Source of the DNA: Rhizobium redzepovicii
GTDB taxonomy: Bacteria > Pseudomonadota > Alphaproteobacteria > Rhizobiales > Rhizobiaceae
Reading direction: 5' to 3'
Assembly (NCBI RefSeq): GCF_019793435.1
Contig: NZ_JAILYH010000009.1
Location: 1-64,000, forward strand
DNA length: 64,000 bases
Part shown: positions 43,294 through 52,866 of the stretch, piece by piece
Position numbering within the stretch: position 1 is the first letter of the stretch
How the letters are laid out: every line of letters begins with the position of its first letter
The notes under the pieces: model-generated
The model's input: only the letters and a program-made list of their open reading frames with translations
What the model was told of the DNA's origin: nothing
Databases searched by the model: none
Translations under genes and position numbers: made by a program

Positions 43294-44532
43294 CTATCCC
43301 GCGAGAGGAGGCGTAGGCTTTTTGACGGGCAGCATGACCCCAAGGGCTCTTATCATCAGCCCTGATATAAAGATCTGAAACGCGGTAATGATGAGCCAGA
43401 GCCCGAAGACGGCCCAGTTGGTCTCGATGCCGATCTCAGGCAGCAGGTATCCGTTCCCGACATAGGAATCGAAGAGCGGAACCGCCAGAAAAACGCCGGC
43501 CAGAACGGCGACCACTGATCCCCAGATGGTTGCATTGTAAGGCAGGAGCCGCTCGAAACGGCTCTGCACATGTCCTGAATAGTCGAAAATCACCCGACCG
43601 ATTGCCGCCGAAACCAGCATTGATTGGCCAAGGACGGCCAGGGCCATGGCAAACAGCATGGCATTGGACGAAAACCGCACACCGCCAATAGACATCGGCC
43701 CGGCGAGCAGCGGCAGCATGATTATCAGGCCGAGGGCCAGAAGCAGGAATCCCGGCCAGATGAGAAAAAAATCAAACCCGTAGACGAACATTGCCTGCAG
43801 ATTGCGCCAGCCTGCGCGCCACGGCTCCATCCAGCCCCGCCGCTTCATGTGGCTTAGCCGGCCTTCCGGATCCTTCAGGAAGTGGATTGGCACCTCTGTG
43901 GTCGGAAGCTCCATATGCACGGACTTCAGCACCATCTCCGACGCATATTCCCATCCTTGCGATCGAAGGTCCATGCGAAGCAAGGCATCGACGCTGATGC
44001 CCCGCATGCCGCAATGGATGTCGGAAAAGCGGCTGCTGAACATCCGATTGAGGATCCACGTGGTCAGCGGCGTTCCGAAATAGCGATGCAGCGGCGGCAT
44101 CGCTTTGTCTTCGATCGAGCCCTTGAACCGTGAGCCCATCACGAAGTCGAAGCCCTTCCGGAAGGCTTCGATAAACGGCGCTATTTGCCGAAAATCATAG
44201 GTGCAATCCGCATCACCCATGATGATGAACTTGCCGCGCACGTATGGAATGGCATCGATGTAAGCTCTGCCCAAACCGCGCTTCGGTGTCCGCAATACGC
44301 GGGCTCCTCTGTCACGGGCGATTTCCGGGGTTCGATCGGTGGAGCTGTCGACGATAAGGATCTCCACAGCCGCACCGCTTGCCGCAATACCCTCGCGGCA
44401 CCAGTCGACGAAGGTTCCGATCGTCAATTCCTCATTGAGAGAGGGAACGAGGATCGTCACTTCAGGGTTGGCGACGTCATCGTCGGGCGTCAGAAGCGTC
44501 AATTCCGGATCGTGGATGCGGGGAAAATTCAT
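43294..44532 (-). CDS. Family 2 glycosyltransferase, polyprenol-phosphate sugar synthase-like
   Basis: A 412-residue protein. Residues about 15-240 form a GT-A domain of the dolichol-phosphate mannosyltransferase type: VTILVPSLNEELTIGTFV, EILIVDSSTDRTPEI, IIMGDADCTYDF (DxD) and FVMGSRFKGS. About four C-terminal membrane segments follow (FFLIWPGFLLLALGLIIMLP; SVVAVLAGVFLAVPLF). It would attach an activated sugar to a polyprenyl phosphate at the cytoplasmic face. ATG 44532 lies 17 nt after gmhA; the longer frame upstream overlaps gmhA. Confidence 0.85.
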   Translation of the reverse strand: MNFPRIHDPELTLLTPDDDVANPEVTILVPSLNEELTIGTFVDWCREGIAASGAAVEILIVDSSTDRTPEIARDRGARVLRTPKRGLGRAYIDAIPYVRGKFIIMGDADCTYDFRQIAPFIEAFRKGFDFVMGSRFKGSIEDKAMPPLHRYFGTPLTTWILNRMFSSRFSDIHCGMRGISVDALLRMDLRSQGWEYASEMVLKSVHMELPTTEVPIHFLKDPEGRLSHMKRRGWMEPWRAGWRNLQAMFVYGFDFFLIWPGFLLLALGLIIMLPLLAGPMSIGGVRFSSNAMLFAMALAVLGQSMLVSAAIGRVIFDYSGHVQSRFERLLPYNATIWGSVVAVLAGVFLAVPLFDSYVGNGYLLPEIGIETNWAVFGLWLIITAFQIFISGLMIRALGVMLPVKKPTPPLAG

Positions 44533-44549
44533 GCGCGTGAAACGGCTCT

Positions 44550-45176
44550 TCAGGAAAGGGTAGGCGGAACAAGTCCGCAGGAAAAATCCAATACGGCATG
44601 GCATATCGCCAGATGGGCGATCTCCACATAACCATATTGATCGGACGCCACATAAAAGTTCAGGTCACCCAGATCGCGCAGCGGATTGCCCGGAGCGAAG
44701 CCGCTCAGGGTCATCACGGCGCAGCCCTTGTCGCGTGCGGTCCGGACGGCCCTGGTAATGCTTTCCGATCTTCCGGAGCTGCTGATTGCCACCAGCAGGT
44801 CACCTTCATTGGCGTGCATATCGATCTGCTTTGCGAAGACGTTCTCATAGCCGAGGTCGTTCGACAGGCAGGTCAGCGTCGCGCCGTCGTTCATCGCCAT
44901 CGCGCGCAGCCCACCGTTTTTCGAGTAGTCCGTCGCCATGTGGCTGGCAATTGCCGCGCTGCCGCCGTTGCCGATGAACATGATCTTTCGGCCGGCATCG
45001 TGTGTGGCACGGGCCAATTGCATGGACTCCGTCACCGCCGCCGCATAATCCAACGGCTTTCCGGCTGACCGCGTGGCGGTCGTATTCACCAGAGCATGGC
45101 GGAGAAAAGTGAAGTAGCGATCCAGCTCGCCGGTTGTGACACCGAGCCCCGAAGACCTGTTCTCATGATCTGACAT
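44550..45176 (-). CDS. gmhA: Phosphoheptose isomerase (sedoheptulose 7-phosphate isomerase)
   Basis: A 208-residue SIS-domain protein: GRKIMFIGNGGSAAIASHMATD, the hallmark GmhA phosphate loop, then NDGATLTCLSNDLGYENVF and LLVAISSSGRSESI, with the C-terminal catalytic His region VEIAHLAICHAVLDF. It converts sedoheptulose 7-phosphate to D-glycero-D-manno-heptose 7-phosphate, the first step of heptose synthesis. It is the first gene of a nine-gene minus-strand operon. The promoter should lie in the 207-nt gap upstream (45177-45383), where the minus strand has TTGCCT at 45240-45235 but no convincing -10. Confidence 0.9.
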   Translation of the reverse strand: MSDHENRSSGLGVTTGELDRYFTFLRHALVNTTATRSAGKPLDYAAAVTESMQLARATHDAGRKIMFIGNGGSAAIASHMATDYSKNGGLRAMAMNDGATLTCLSNDLGYENVFAKQIDMHANEGDLLVAISSSGRSESITRAVRTARDKGCAVMTLSGFAPGNPLRDLGDLNFYVASDQYGYVEIAHLAICHAVLDFSCGLVPPTLS

Positions 45177-45383
45177 GCTCGTCCAGTCCCTCCGCCTTGG
45201 AAATTGGGGCGTCCTTAAAGTGTAAATGGTACAAAGGCAAGTTGCTCGCCCGCTCTTTTAAGGGTTGTCGGCAAGTGTCACGGGTTTGCAACCAACGGCC
45301 TCACGCCGCTTTCAGCGCTCGCACTTGTCATGCCATACCGGGGGGGCGATGGGTTGGCGGTCGTTTCCAGCAAGGACCGACCG

Positions 45384-46239
<856 letters not shown>

Positions 46240-46274
46240 CTATTTTACTCTCCTCGAGGGGCTTGGTCTTACCT

Positions 46275-47252
46275 TCAAAACCGATGCTCCGATCCATCGA
46301 CCGGATTTGCCCAGACCGTCATGCCAGGTGCAAACGGCGTCTCGCCTTCGGCGCGCACGACCATTTCTCCTAAATCGGGAACGTCGAGGTAGAGGATCGC
46401 GTCGGCGCCGAGCCGTTCCACATGCCGGATCGTGCCCTGCCATTGTCCGGCATCTTCCGAGAGTTTGATATGTTCCGGGCGCACGCCGTAGGTCGTGCAG
46501 TTGAATCGCCGCGCCGTCTCGCCGCCGTAGAGGTTCATCTTCGGGCTGCCGATGAAGCCGGCGACGAAGGGTGTGGCGGGATTGCGGTAGAGTTCCATCG
46601 GGCTGCCGATCTGCTCGACCGCACCGCCGTTCAGGACGACGATCTTGTCGGCCATCGTCATGGCTTCGACCTGATCGTGGGTGACATAGATCATCGTCGA
46701 TTTCAGCCGAGCGTGGAGATCGGCGATCTCGAGGCGCATCTGGGCTCTCAGCGAAGCGTCGAGATTGGAGAGCGGCTCGTCGAAGAGGAAGACCTTGGGG
46801 TCGCGCACGATCGCGCGGCCGATGGCGACGCGCTGCCTCTGGCCGCCGGAGAGCGCCTTCGGCTTTCTCTGCAGGAGATGGGTGAGCTGCAGCGTTTCGG
46901 CGGCTGCGTTGACCCTGGCTGTGATTTCCGCCTTCGGACGGCGGGCGAGCGAAAGTCCGAAGCCGATATTCTCGGCAACCGTCATATGCGGGTAGAGCGC
47001 ATAGCTCTGGAACACCATGGCGATGCCGCGCTCGGAGGGTTCGGCATGGGTCACATCCTTGCCGCCGATCGTCAGTACGCCCGACGTCGTCTCCTCCAGG
47101 CCGGCGATGATGCGCAGCAGCGTCGATTTTCCGCATCCCGACGGGCCGACGAAAACGACGAACTCGCCGGAGGCGACCTCCAGATCGATGCCCTTGATGA
47201 CCTCGAGGGCGCCGAAGCTCTTGCGGACCTTTTTCAGAGTGAGCTCAGCCAT
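46275..47252 (-). CDS. Carbohydrate ABC transporter ATP-binding protein (UgpC/MsmX-like)
   Basis: A 325-residue MalK-class ATPase: Walker [11 protein letters not shown]-loop [11 protein letters not shown], signature LSGGQRQR, Walker [14 protein letters not shown]-loop YVTHDQVEA and a C-terminal TOBE domain ([11 protein letters not shown]). This class energises sugar importers. It is the last gene of the rhamnosidase operon and begins 3 nt after the second permease stop. The TOBE part is slightly shorter than the usual 350-360-residue proteins. Confidence 0.9.
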   Translation of the reverse strand: MAELTLKKVRKSFGALEVIKGIDLEVASGEFVVFVGPSGCGKSTLLRIIAGLEETTSGVLTIGGKDVTHAEPSERGIAMVFQSYALYPHMTVAENIGFGLSLARRPKAEITARVNAAAETLQLTHLLQRKPKALSGGQRQRVAIGRAIVRDPKVFLFDEPLSNLDASLRAQMRLEIADLHARLKSTMIYVTHDQVEAMTMADKIVVLNGGAVEQIGSPMELYRNPATPFVAGFIGSPKMNLYGGETARRFNCTTYGVRPEHIKLSEDAGQWQGTIRHVERLGADAILYLDVPDLGEMVVRAEGETPFAPGMTVWANPVDGSEHRF

Positions 47253-47255
47253 CTT

Positions 47256-48083
47256 CTAGCCTTTGACCGCGCCTGATGTCATGCCCGCGACGATCTGCCG
47301 GTTGAAGAAGATGAAGACGATCAGCGGGGGGATCGTCACGAGCAGGATATTCATGAAGAGCAGGTTGTACTGGCTCGTATACATGCTCTGGAAATTATAA
47401 AGCGTCAGCTGCACCGTCACGTTCTCCTTGCCGGGAAGGTAATAAAGCGGGTTGGTGAAATCGTTGAAGATCGCGATCGACTGCACGACGATATTGGTTA
47501 CCGTCACCGGTTTCAGAAGCGGCAAGATGACCCTGAAGAAGATCTGCCGCGGCTTGGCGCCGTCGATCAGCGCCGCTTCGTCGAGATCGCGCGGTATGGT
47601 CGAGATGAACGACCGGTAGAGCAAGATCGAAAAGGACAGATTATAGGCGACCTGGATCAGGATCATTCCGGTCATGGTCTTGAAGAGACCGATCTCCTGC
47701 AAAAGGCCGATGGTCGGCACGACCGCCGGCGGCATCATCAGACCCATGAACAGCGCAACCGAAGCCACCTTGTTCCAGACGGTCCTGCGGCGCTGCATCA
47801 CATATCCGACCATCGCCGATAGCAGGAGCAGGATGCTGACGGAGACGACGGTGATCAGAGTGGAGTTGAAATAGGCGAGCGCGAGCTGGTAGTCGCGAGC
47901 CTTGAAGACGGCGATCAGATTGTCCCAGAACAGCCACTGCCCGGGCAATTCGAAATCGAGGCGGGAGGCTTCGGATTTCGATTTGACCGCCTGAAGAGCG
48001 ACGAAAACGAAGGGCATTACGAAGATCACGGCCGCGACGGCCAGGGCGATCGCGCCGGTCACGTAAGGGCGGACGCTTCTCAT
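47256..48083 (-). CDS. Carbohydrate ABC transporter permease (MalG/LacG-like)
   Basis: A 275-residue permease with six membrane segments (VTGAIALAVAAVIFVMPFVFV; VVSVSILLLLSAMVGYVM) and the EAA loop AALIDGAKPRQIFFRVILPL. ATG 48083 overlaps the stop of the first permease by 4 nt; the longer open frame upstream is not coding. It forms the import channel with the partner permease for a rhamnose-containing sugar or a hydrolysis product. Confidence 0.88.
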   Translation of the reverse strand: MRSVRPYVTGAIALAVAAVIFVMPFVFVALQAVKSKSEASRLDFELPGQWLFWDNLIAVFKARDYQLALAYFNSTLITVVSVSILLLLSAMVGYVMQRRRTVWNKVASVALFMGLMMPPAVVPTIGLLQEIGLFKTMTGMILIQVAYNLSFSILLYRSFISTIPRDLDEAALIDGAKPRQIFFRVILPLLKPVTVTNIVVQSIAIFNDFTNPLYYLPGKENVTVQLTLYNFQSMYTSQYNLLFMNILLVTIPPLIVFIFFNRQIVAGMTSGAVKG

Positions 48084-48958
48084 TCTTCGACCTCGCGCCG
48101 GTTGAACCACAGGGAGATGGGCAGGATGATCCCGGCGATCAGTGCAAACAGGATGACGTTTCCGGCGGTCGACAGCCCATAAAAACCGGCCTGGTACTGC
48201 TTGTAGATGACCGAGGCGATCACATCCGAGGAGAAACCGGGCCCGCCGCGCGTCATCGCCCATATCAGGTCGAACGAACGAAGCCCGCCGATCAGCGACA
48301 ATGTCACTACGACGATAGTGGCGGGACGCACGAGCGGCAGGGTGATCCGGAAAAATTGCTGAAGCCGTGTCGCGCCGTCGATTCTCGCCGCCTCGTAATA
48401 ATCGGGGCTGATCGCAGCGAGGCCGGCGATGAAGATCAGGGTCGCAAGGCCGACACCCTTCCAGACATCGACCAGGGCCACCGAAAAAAGCGCGAGCGCC
48501 GGATTGGTGAGCCATCCCGGCCCCGGAATGCCGAGCGCTTCGAGCGTGACATTGATGATGCCCCTGGTCGGATGCATCATCACCGTGAAGGTGATGCCGA
48601 TGCCGATCGTCGACACAAGGACGGGAAAGAAGACCAGCGTGCGCAGGAAGCCGCGAGCGAAAATATTGCTGGTCAGCAGCACGGCGAGCAGCAGACCGCA
48701 GACCGTCTTCAGGCCCGACGTGGTCACGGCGTAGATCAGCGTATTGACGAGCCCCTTGACCAGGAAGGGTTCGGAAAAGAACTGCCGAAAGTTTTCGAGC
48801 CCGATGAATTCTGCCGTCGAAAGATCCCAGCGCGTCAGGCTGAACCAGAGAGACGATACCGTCGGAAAAAGAAACAGCACGCCGTAAATGATGGCGGCGG
48901 GAATGAAAAACCACAGCGGATAGGGCGATTTGCGCGCCGGGCGGCGTGTCTCGGTCAT
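48080..48958 (-). CDS. Carbohydrate ABC transporter permease (MalF/LacF-like)
   Basis: A 292-residue permease. The first segment is LWFFIPAAIIYGVLFLFPTV, others include TVCGLLLAVLLTSNIF and TLVFFPVLVSTIGIGITFTV, and the EAA loop is AARIDGATRLQQFFRITLPL. It belongs to the sugar-importer (CUT1) class and is coupled to the second permease by a 4-nt overlap. About 120 nt separate it from the binding-protein gene, filled by a rhizobial repeat and a hairpin. Confidence 0.88.
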   Translation of the reverse strand: MTETRRPARKSPYPLWFFIPAAIIYGVLFLFPTVSSLWFSLTRWDLSTAEFIGLENFRQFFSEPFLVKGLVNTLIYAVTTSGLKTVCGLLLAVLLTSNIFARGFLRTLVFFPVLVSTIGIGITFTVMMHPTRGIINVTLEALGIPGPGWLTNPALALFSVALVDVWKGVGLATLIFIAGLAAISPDYYEAARIDGATRLQQFFRITLPLVRPATIVVVTLSLIGGLRSFDLIWAMTRGGPGFSSDVIASVIYKQYQAGFYGLSTAGNVILFALIAGIILPISLWFNRREVEE

Positions 48959-49000
48959 GGCTCCCTCTTCCCTCGGGCGGAGCCTCGCTTTTTAGAAACG

Positions 49001-49079
49001 AGGCGCCAACTGCATAAGTGTTACAGCGTCATTTGCGCGTCCGAAACGATGCGCGGCGCCGTAGCCCCGAAAGACCGCT
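49001..49079. repeat. Rhizobial intergenic repeat between binding-protein and permease genes
   Basis: On the minus strand the stretch reads GGTCTTTCGGGGCTACGGCG, then CCGCGCATCGTTTCGGACGC and GCAAATGACGCTGTAACACT. This matches from memory the tail of a dispersed intergenic repeat found widely in Rhizobium, usually ending GACGCGCAAAGGACGCTGTA. A short hairpin (GCCTCG at 48982-48987 / CGAGGC at 48999-49004) adjoins it. The element sits inside an operon and may influence relative expression. Confidence 0.55.
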
Positions 49080-50363
49080 CTACCAGTTGGGCAGGCCGAG
49101 CTGCTTGGCCTGCTTGCGCACATCCTCGTCATAGAGTTTCGCCGCCTCGGCGGGTTGGCGAATACCGGAGCCGACCTCAACGGTGATCTGCTCGAGCGCC
49201 GGTCCCTTGACGGGCGACACGAATTCCAAGGCGGGAGTCGTCTTGTCCTTGGCCTCGAAATAGGGAAGCATGTCCTTGATCGCAGGCGGCACGTCGGCCG
49301 GCAGATCGCAGCCGTCGACCAGGGAGGGGCCCTGGACCGCGTTGGTTTCCACCATGATCTTGCAGCCCTCGACGCTTCCGGCGAAGTCGACGAATTTTTT
49401 CGCTTCCTCGGCATGCTGGCTGGTCGCGGGAATGTAAAGGCCCGGCGGCATCCAGACCGTCAGGCCGTTCGTTGCCGCATCGTCGCTCGGCTGGGCGAAG
49501 AAGCCGACATCTGCGAGGTTTTCCGGATAATTCTGTTTGAGCGCACTGACCGCGAAGCTCAGCATCGGATAATGCGCCGCCTCGCCGGTCGATACCATTC
49601 TCAAGCCGTCGTCGTAGCTTGCCGCGCCGAAGTCTTCGTTCATCAGGCCGGCGTCGTGAACGTCCTTCAGCCGTTCGAAGCCCTTCATGGCCGCCGGCGT
49701 CTCCGCATATTTCGCCTTGTTGGCGGTATAGTCCGCGGCGAAATTCGGCACGGCGGCATGCAGATTGTAATAATCGGCCAGAACGAACAACTGCGAAGTC
49801 CAGGTATCGCGATAGGTCTGCGCCACGGCGACCTTGCCGGATGCCTTGACCTTGGCGTTGTTCGCCATGAAATCCGCCCAGGTCTTCGGAACGGAGAGGC
49901 CAAGATCCTGATAGATCTTCCTGTTGTAGAGGATCCCGCCGGCCATCGCCGTGCCGAAAGGAACGCCGTAGAGTTTATCGCCGGCGCTGACCACCGCCTT
50001 GAAGCTTTCGTCCACCTTTGCCTGTGACGGCAGGCCGCTCAGATCGACAAGTTTCTGCGTGGGCTTGAGCGCCTGTAAGAGCGAACCGGAATTATAGAGG
50101 AATACATCGGACATCTCCCCTGTCGCCAAGCGCGTCTTGATGATGTTGTCGCCCTCGCCGCCGCCCGGCCGCTGTTCGATTTCGATCGTCACGTCGGGCG
50201 CCTTGGTCTGATAGGCGGCAACCAGGGCCTCGGCTGCTGCGACCGTGTCGGGATTGTTGTCAATCAGGAAAGACAGCGTGGTTTCTGCATGCGATGGACC
50301 GGCCGCTGCCAACGCCAGAAGCGTGGATGCGCCCGCAAGAATGCGCTTTATCCGATGTGTCAT
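49080..50363 (-). CDS. Carbohydrate ABC transporter solute-binding protein
   Basis: A 427-residue sugar-binding protein (CUT1 class) with a signal peptide (ILAGASTLLALAAAGPSHA, cleavage before ETTLS) and the blocks TIEIEQRPGGGEGDNIIKTR, MSDVFLYNSGSLLQALKP and KLYGVPFGTAMAGGILYNR. It lies 37 nt after the rhamnosidase gene in the same transcript. It probably binds a rhamnoside or an oligosaccharide containing rhamnose in the periplasm. GTG/ATG choice is clear: ATG 50363 begins the signal peptide. Confidence 0.88.
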   Translation of the reverse strand: MTHRIKRILAGASTLLALAAAGPSHAETTLSFLIDNNPDTVAAAEALVAAYQTKAPDVTIEIEQRPGGGEGDNIIKTRLATGEMSDVFLYNSGSLLQALKPTQKLVDLSGLPSQAKVDESFKAVVSAGDKLYGVPFGTAMAGGILYNRKIYQDLGLSVPKTWADFMANNAKVKASGKVAVAQTYRDTWTSQLFVLADYYNLHAAVPNFAADYTANKAKYAETPAAMKGFERLKDVHDAGLMNEDFGAASYDDGLRMVSTGEAAHYPMLSFAVSALKQNYPENLADVGFFAQPSDDAATNGLTVWMPPGLYIPATSQHAEEAKKFVDFAGSVEGCKIMVETNAVQGPSLVDGCDLPADVPPAIKDMLPYFEAKDKTTPALEFVSPVKGPALEQITVEVGSGIRQPAEAAKLYDEDVRKQAKQLGLPNW

Positions 50364-50400
50364 GACGTTCCTCCTCTGAACGGTGTGACGTTTATGCTCC

Positions 50401-52722
50401 TCAAAATTCGGGTAGAGAAAAGACCAGTTGGTGCGTTCCCGGGGGGAGAACGGCCTCCTCGCCGACGGGCTTTCCGTTCAGCGAGGGGTGCTGATGCCGC
50501 CGTCCGGGCCGGAAGCGGCCGATGCAGCCTTCCGGAAGGGTCAGCACATAGGTGACCTCGCTGCCGGTGCAATGCCAGCCGGCCTCGATGCGGCCCTGGC
50601 TGACGTCATGATGGGCCGCAACCGGCGAGAGGCCGGGGATCGGCGCGGGATCGACGATCACCTCGGCAAAGCCGGGCGCGCTCGGGTTCGGCGAAATTCC
50701 GGCGACGCATTCGAACAGCCACTGGCAGACGGCGCCATAGGCGTAGTGGTTGTAGCTGTTCATGTCGGGTTCGTAGATGGTGCCGTCAGGCGCCATCGAA
50801 TCCCAGCGCTCCCAGATCGTCGTCGCCCCCTTCGAAACCTGATAGAGCCAGCCCGGCACATTCTCCTGCAGGAAGACCTTTTCGGCGAGATCGTCCATCC
50901 CGAGCTTCGTCAGCGCCGGCAAAAGGGCAGGGGTGCCGATGAAGCCGGTGCCGATCCGGTAATCGGCATCGATGACCACCTGCCGGAAATGCCGCCGGGC
51001 AGCCTCATGATGTTCCTGTGGGATCAGATTGTGCAGGAAGGCCAGCGCATAGGATGTCTGGTCGTTGTGCGCGAGCCGCCCCGCCGGCGTGATGAACTCG
51101 TCGGCGAAAGCCCGCCGGATCTCGCCGGCGCGCCGCTTCATCTCGTCTTCAAGTTTTTGCTCGCCGAGAACGGCGGCGATCCTTGCAAGAAGGTCGGTGG
51201 AGATGAAGTGGTAGAGTGTGGCCGCGCAGTCGTCGGCAATCGTCGGACGCGGCTTGCGGTTGTCGCCGACCGGCTGCAACCAGTCGCCGAAAGTAAAGCC
51301 GCGGGCGCCCCAATGCGACGGCGGATGCACGATCGGGCCATCCGAAATGGACCAGACGAAATCGACCCAGCGCACCATTGAGGCTAGGCATTCCGCCAGA
51401 ACCGCCCGGTCGCCGTAATGGGTGTAAAGCACCCAGGGGATCACGACGATCGCATCGCCCCAGCCGGTCGAGCCCGCATAACCCGGGAAATTGGCGGGAT
51501 GCAGGCGCGTCGGGTCCGGCGAAAAATGCGAGACGGCGCCGTCCTCTCGCTGATCGGCCATCACATCGCGCAGATATTTCCTCAGGAACGACTGGCTGTC
51601 GCTCAGCCAGCAGGCGGTTGCAGCAAACACCTGCGCGTCGCCGGTCCAGCCCAGGCGTTCGTCGCGCTGCGGGCAATCTGTGGGCACTTCGACGAAATTG
51701 GCGCGCTGCGACCAGATGGTATTCTGGACGAGGCGGTTGACGAGCGGGTTGCCCGAGGTGAACGCGCCGGCCGGTTCCGGCACCGATGAGATCGGGATGG
51801 ATGCGATTTCAAGAATCTTCGCATTTCCCGTGATCGTCACCCTGGCATAACGGAAGCCGTGGAATGTGAAATGCGGCGCATAGGTCTCGTCGCCGTCGCC
51901 GCGCACTGTGTAGAGCGTGTGCGCCGCGGCCGTGCGATAGTTGCGATTGTCGAAATGCCGGTCGGGGCCGAGCACTTCCGAGTGCTCCACCCGCACTTCG
52001 GCACCGCCGACGCCGCGGACTGTATATCTGACGTAACCGCCGACGTTCTGGCCGAAATCATAGATCGTTCTGCCGTTGTCGTCGGTCCAGCTTTCGACGG
52101 CGGCGAGCGGTTGCAATTCCCGCACTGCTGCCGTCTCATGCGCGACGAGCAGCGCCGTGTTGAACGGCAATCTTTCGGTGCCGTGCGTTTCCGTGGGATT
52201 TTCCAGCAGCGCGTCATAGATCTCGCCGAAATAGATCCCCGATTTCAGGATCGGCAGCCTGCCGCTGCGCCAGGTCGTGTCGGTGGAAAGAATGACGCCG
52301 CCCGGTCCCACAAGATCCGCAATGGCGCCGATCCTGTCGCCCCAGCAGTTCGGGATCGGCTTGGTGCCCCACATCAGGGGCGACCGGTACCATCCGTCGG
52401 CAATCCAGATCTCGATGCGATTGAGGCCCGGCTTGATGAGGCTGGAAACATCGTAGCGCTGATAGGCGATGCGATCGTCGTAATTCGTCCAGCCCGGCGT
52501 CAACAGGTCGTCGCCGACGCGCGCGCCATTGATGAAGCAGCGGTAAAGGCCGAGGGCGGAGATGAACAGTTCGACGGGAAGCCCGGCGCCATCATGTTCG
52601 AAGCTTTTGGAGACGAAGCTTGCGGCGGTTCCCTGGCCGCCGTCCGACAGGGGCGCGATCATCTCTCCCGACCAGGCGCGCGAAACGAGATTGCCGCTTA
52701 TGGCTGCCGGCTGAAAGTTCAT
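50401..52722 (-). CDS. Alpha-L-rhamnosidase (glycoside hydrolase family 78)
   Basis: A 773-residue GH78 enzyme. The N-terminal beta domains (ISALGLYRCFINGARVGDD; LTPGWTNYDDRIAYQRYDVS) precede the catalytic (alpha/alpha)6 barrel with the diagnostic PTDCPQRDERLGWTGDAQVF (Asp and Glu general acid region) and TTIWERWDSMAPDG. A beta-sandwich closes the protein. It has no signal peptide, so it acts in the cytoplasm on imported rhamnosides. ATG 52722 follows GGGAGGAT. It is the first gene of the operon and is divergent from its LacI regulator. Confidence 0.92.
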   Translation of the reverse strand: MNFQPAAISGNLVSRAWSGEMIAPLSDGGQGTAASFVSKSFEHDGAGLPVELFISALGLYRCFINGARVGDDLLTPGWTNYDDRIAYQRYDVSSLIKPGLNRIEIWIADGWYRSPLMWGTKPIPNCWGDRIGAIADLVGPGGVILSTDTTWRSGRLPILKSGIYFGEIYDALLENPTETHGTERLPFNTALLVAHETAAVRELQPLAAVESWTDDNGRTIYDFGQNVGGYVRYTVRGVGGAEVRVEHSEVLGPDRHFDNRNYRTAAAHTLYTVRGDGDETYAPHFTFHGFRYARVTITGNAKILEIASIPISSVPEPAGAFTSGNPLVNRLVQNTIWSQRANFVEVPTDCPQRDERLGWTGDAQVFAATACWLSDSQSFLRKYLRDVMADQREDGAVSHFSPDPTRLHPANFPGYAGSTGWGDAIVVIPWVLYTHYGDRAVLAECLASMVRWVDFVWSISDGPIVHPPSHWGARGFTFGDWLQPVGDNRKPRPTIADDCAATLYHFISTDLLARIAAVLGEQKLEDEMKRRAGEIRRAFADEFITPAGRLAHNDQTSYALAFLHNLIPQEHHEAARRHFRQVVIDADYRIGTGFIGTPALLPALTKLGMDDLAEKVFLQENVPGWLYQVSKGATTIWERWDSMAPDGTIYEPDMNSYNHYAYGAVCQWLFECVAGISPNPSAPGFAEVIVDPAPIPGLSPVAAHHDVSQGRIEAGWHCTGSEVTYVLTLPEGCIGRFRPGRRHQHPSLNGKPVGEEAVLPPGTHQLVFSLPEF

Positions 52723-52737
52723 CAAATCCTCCCGATG

Positions 52738-52773
52738 AAATGTAGAACGTTCTCCATATAACGTTCTACATTT
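52738..52773. promoter_or_regulatory. LacI-type operator: 14-bp-arm inverted repeat
   Basis: AAATGTAGAACGTT at 52738-52751 faces AACGTTCTACATTT at 52760-52773 across 8 nt, a perfect inverted repeat. Each arm also contains a small palindrome (AGAACGTTCT in the left arm with its flank). It lies 16 nt before the rhamnosidase gene and about 94 nt before the LacI-family gene, so one site can control both directions. Confidence 0.75.
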
Positions 52774-52866
52774 TCTTCGGAAGCGCAATAGAAATTTCAT
52801 CGCCAGTCTGCCATGGTGGTTTTGCGGGCGATTAATGACGGCTCGCAGCCGCAAGCCAGAGAGTCC

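Noticed and set aside
45217..45235. GTAAA-like sequence before gmhA as another CpxR-type box
   Set aside because: Only one GTAAA half-site is present; the second is CAAAG-like and the spacing is wrong.
47256..48914. A 552-codon frame that seems to join both sugar permeases
   Set aside because: The first half is a shadow of the first permease. The real second permease starts at ATG 48083 with a 4-nt overlap.
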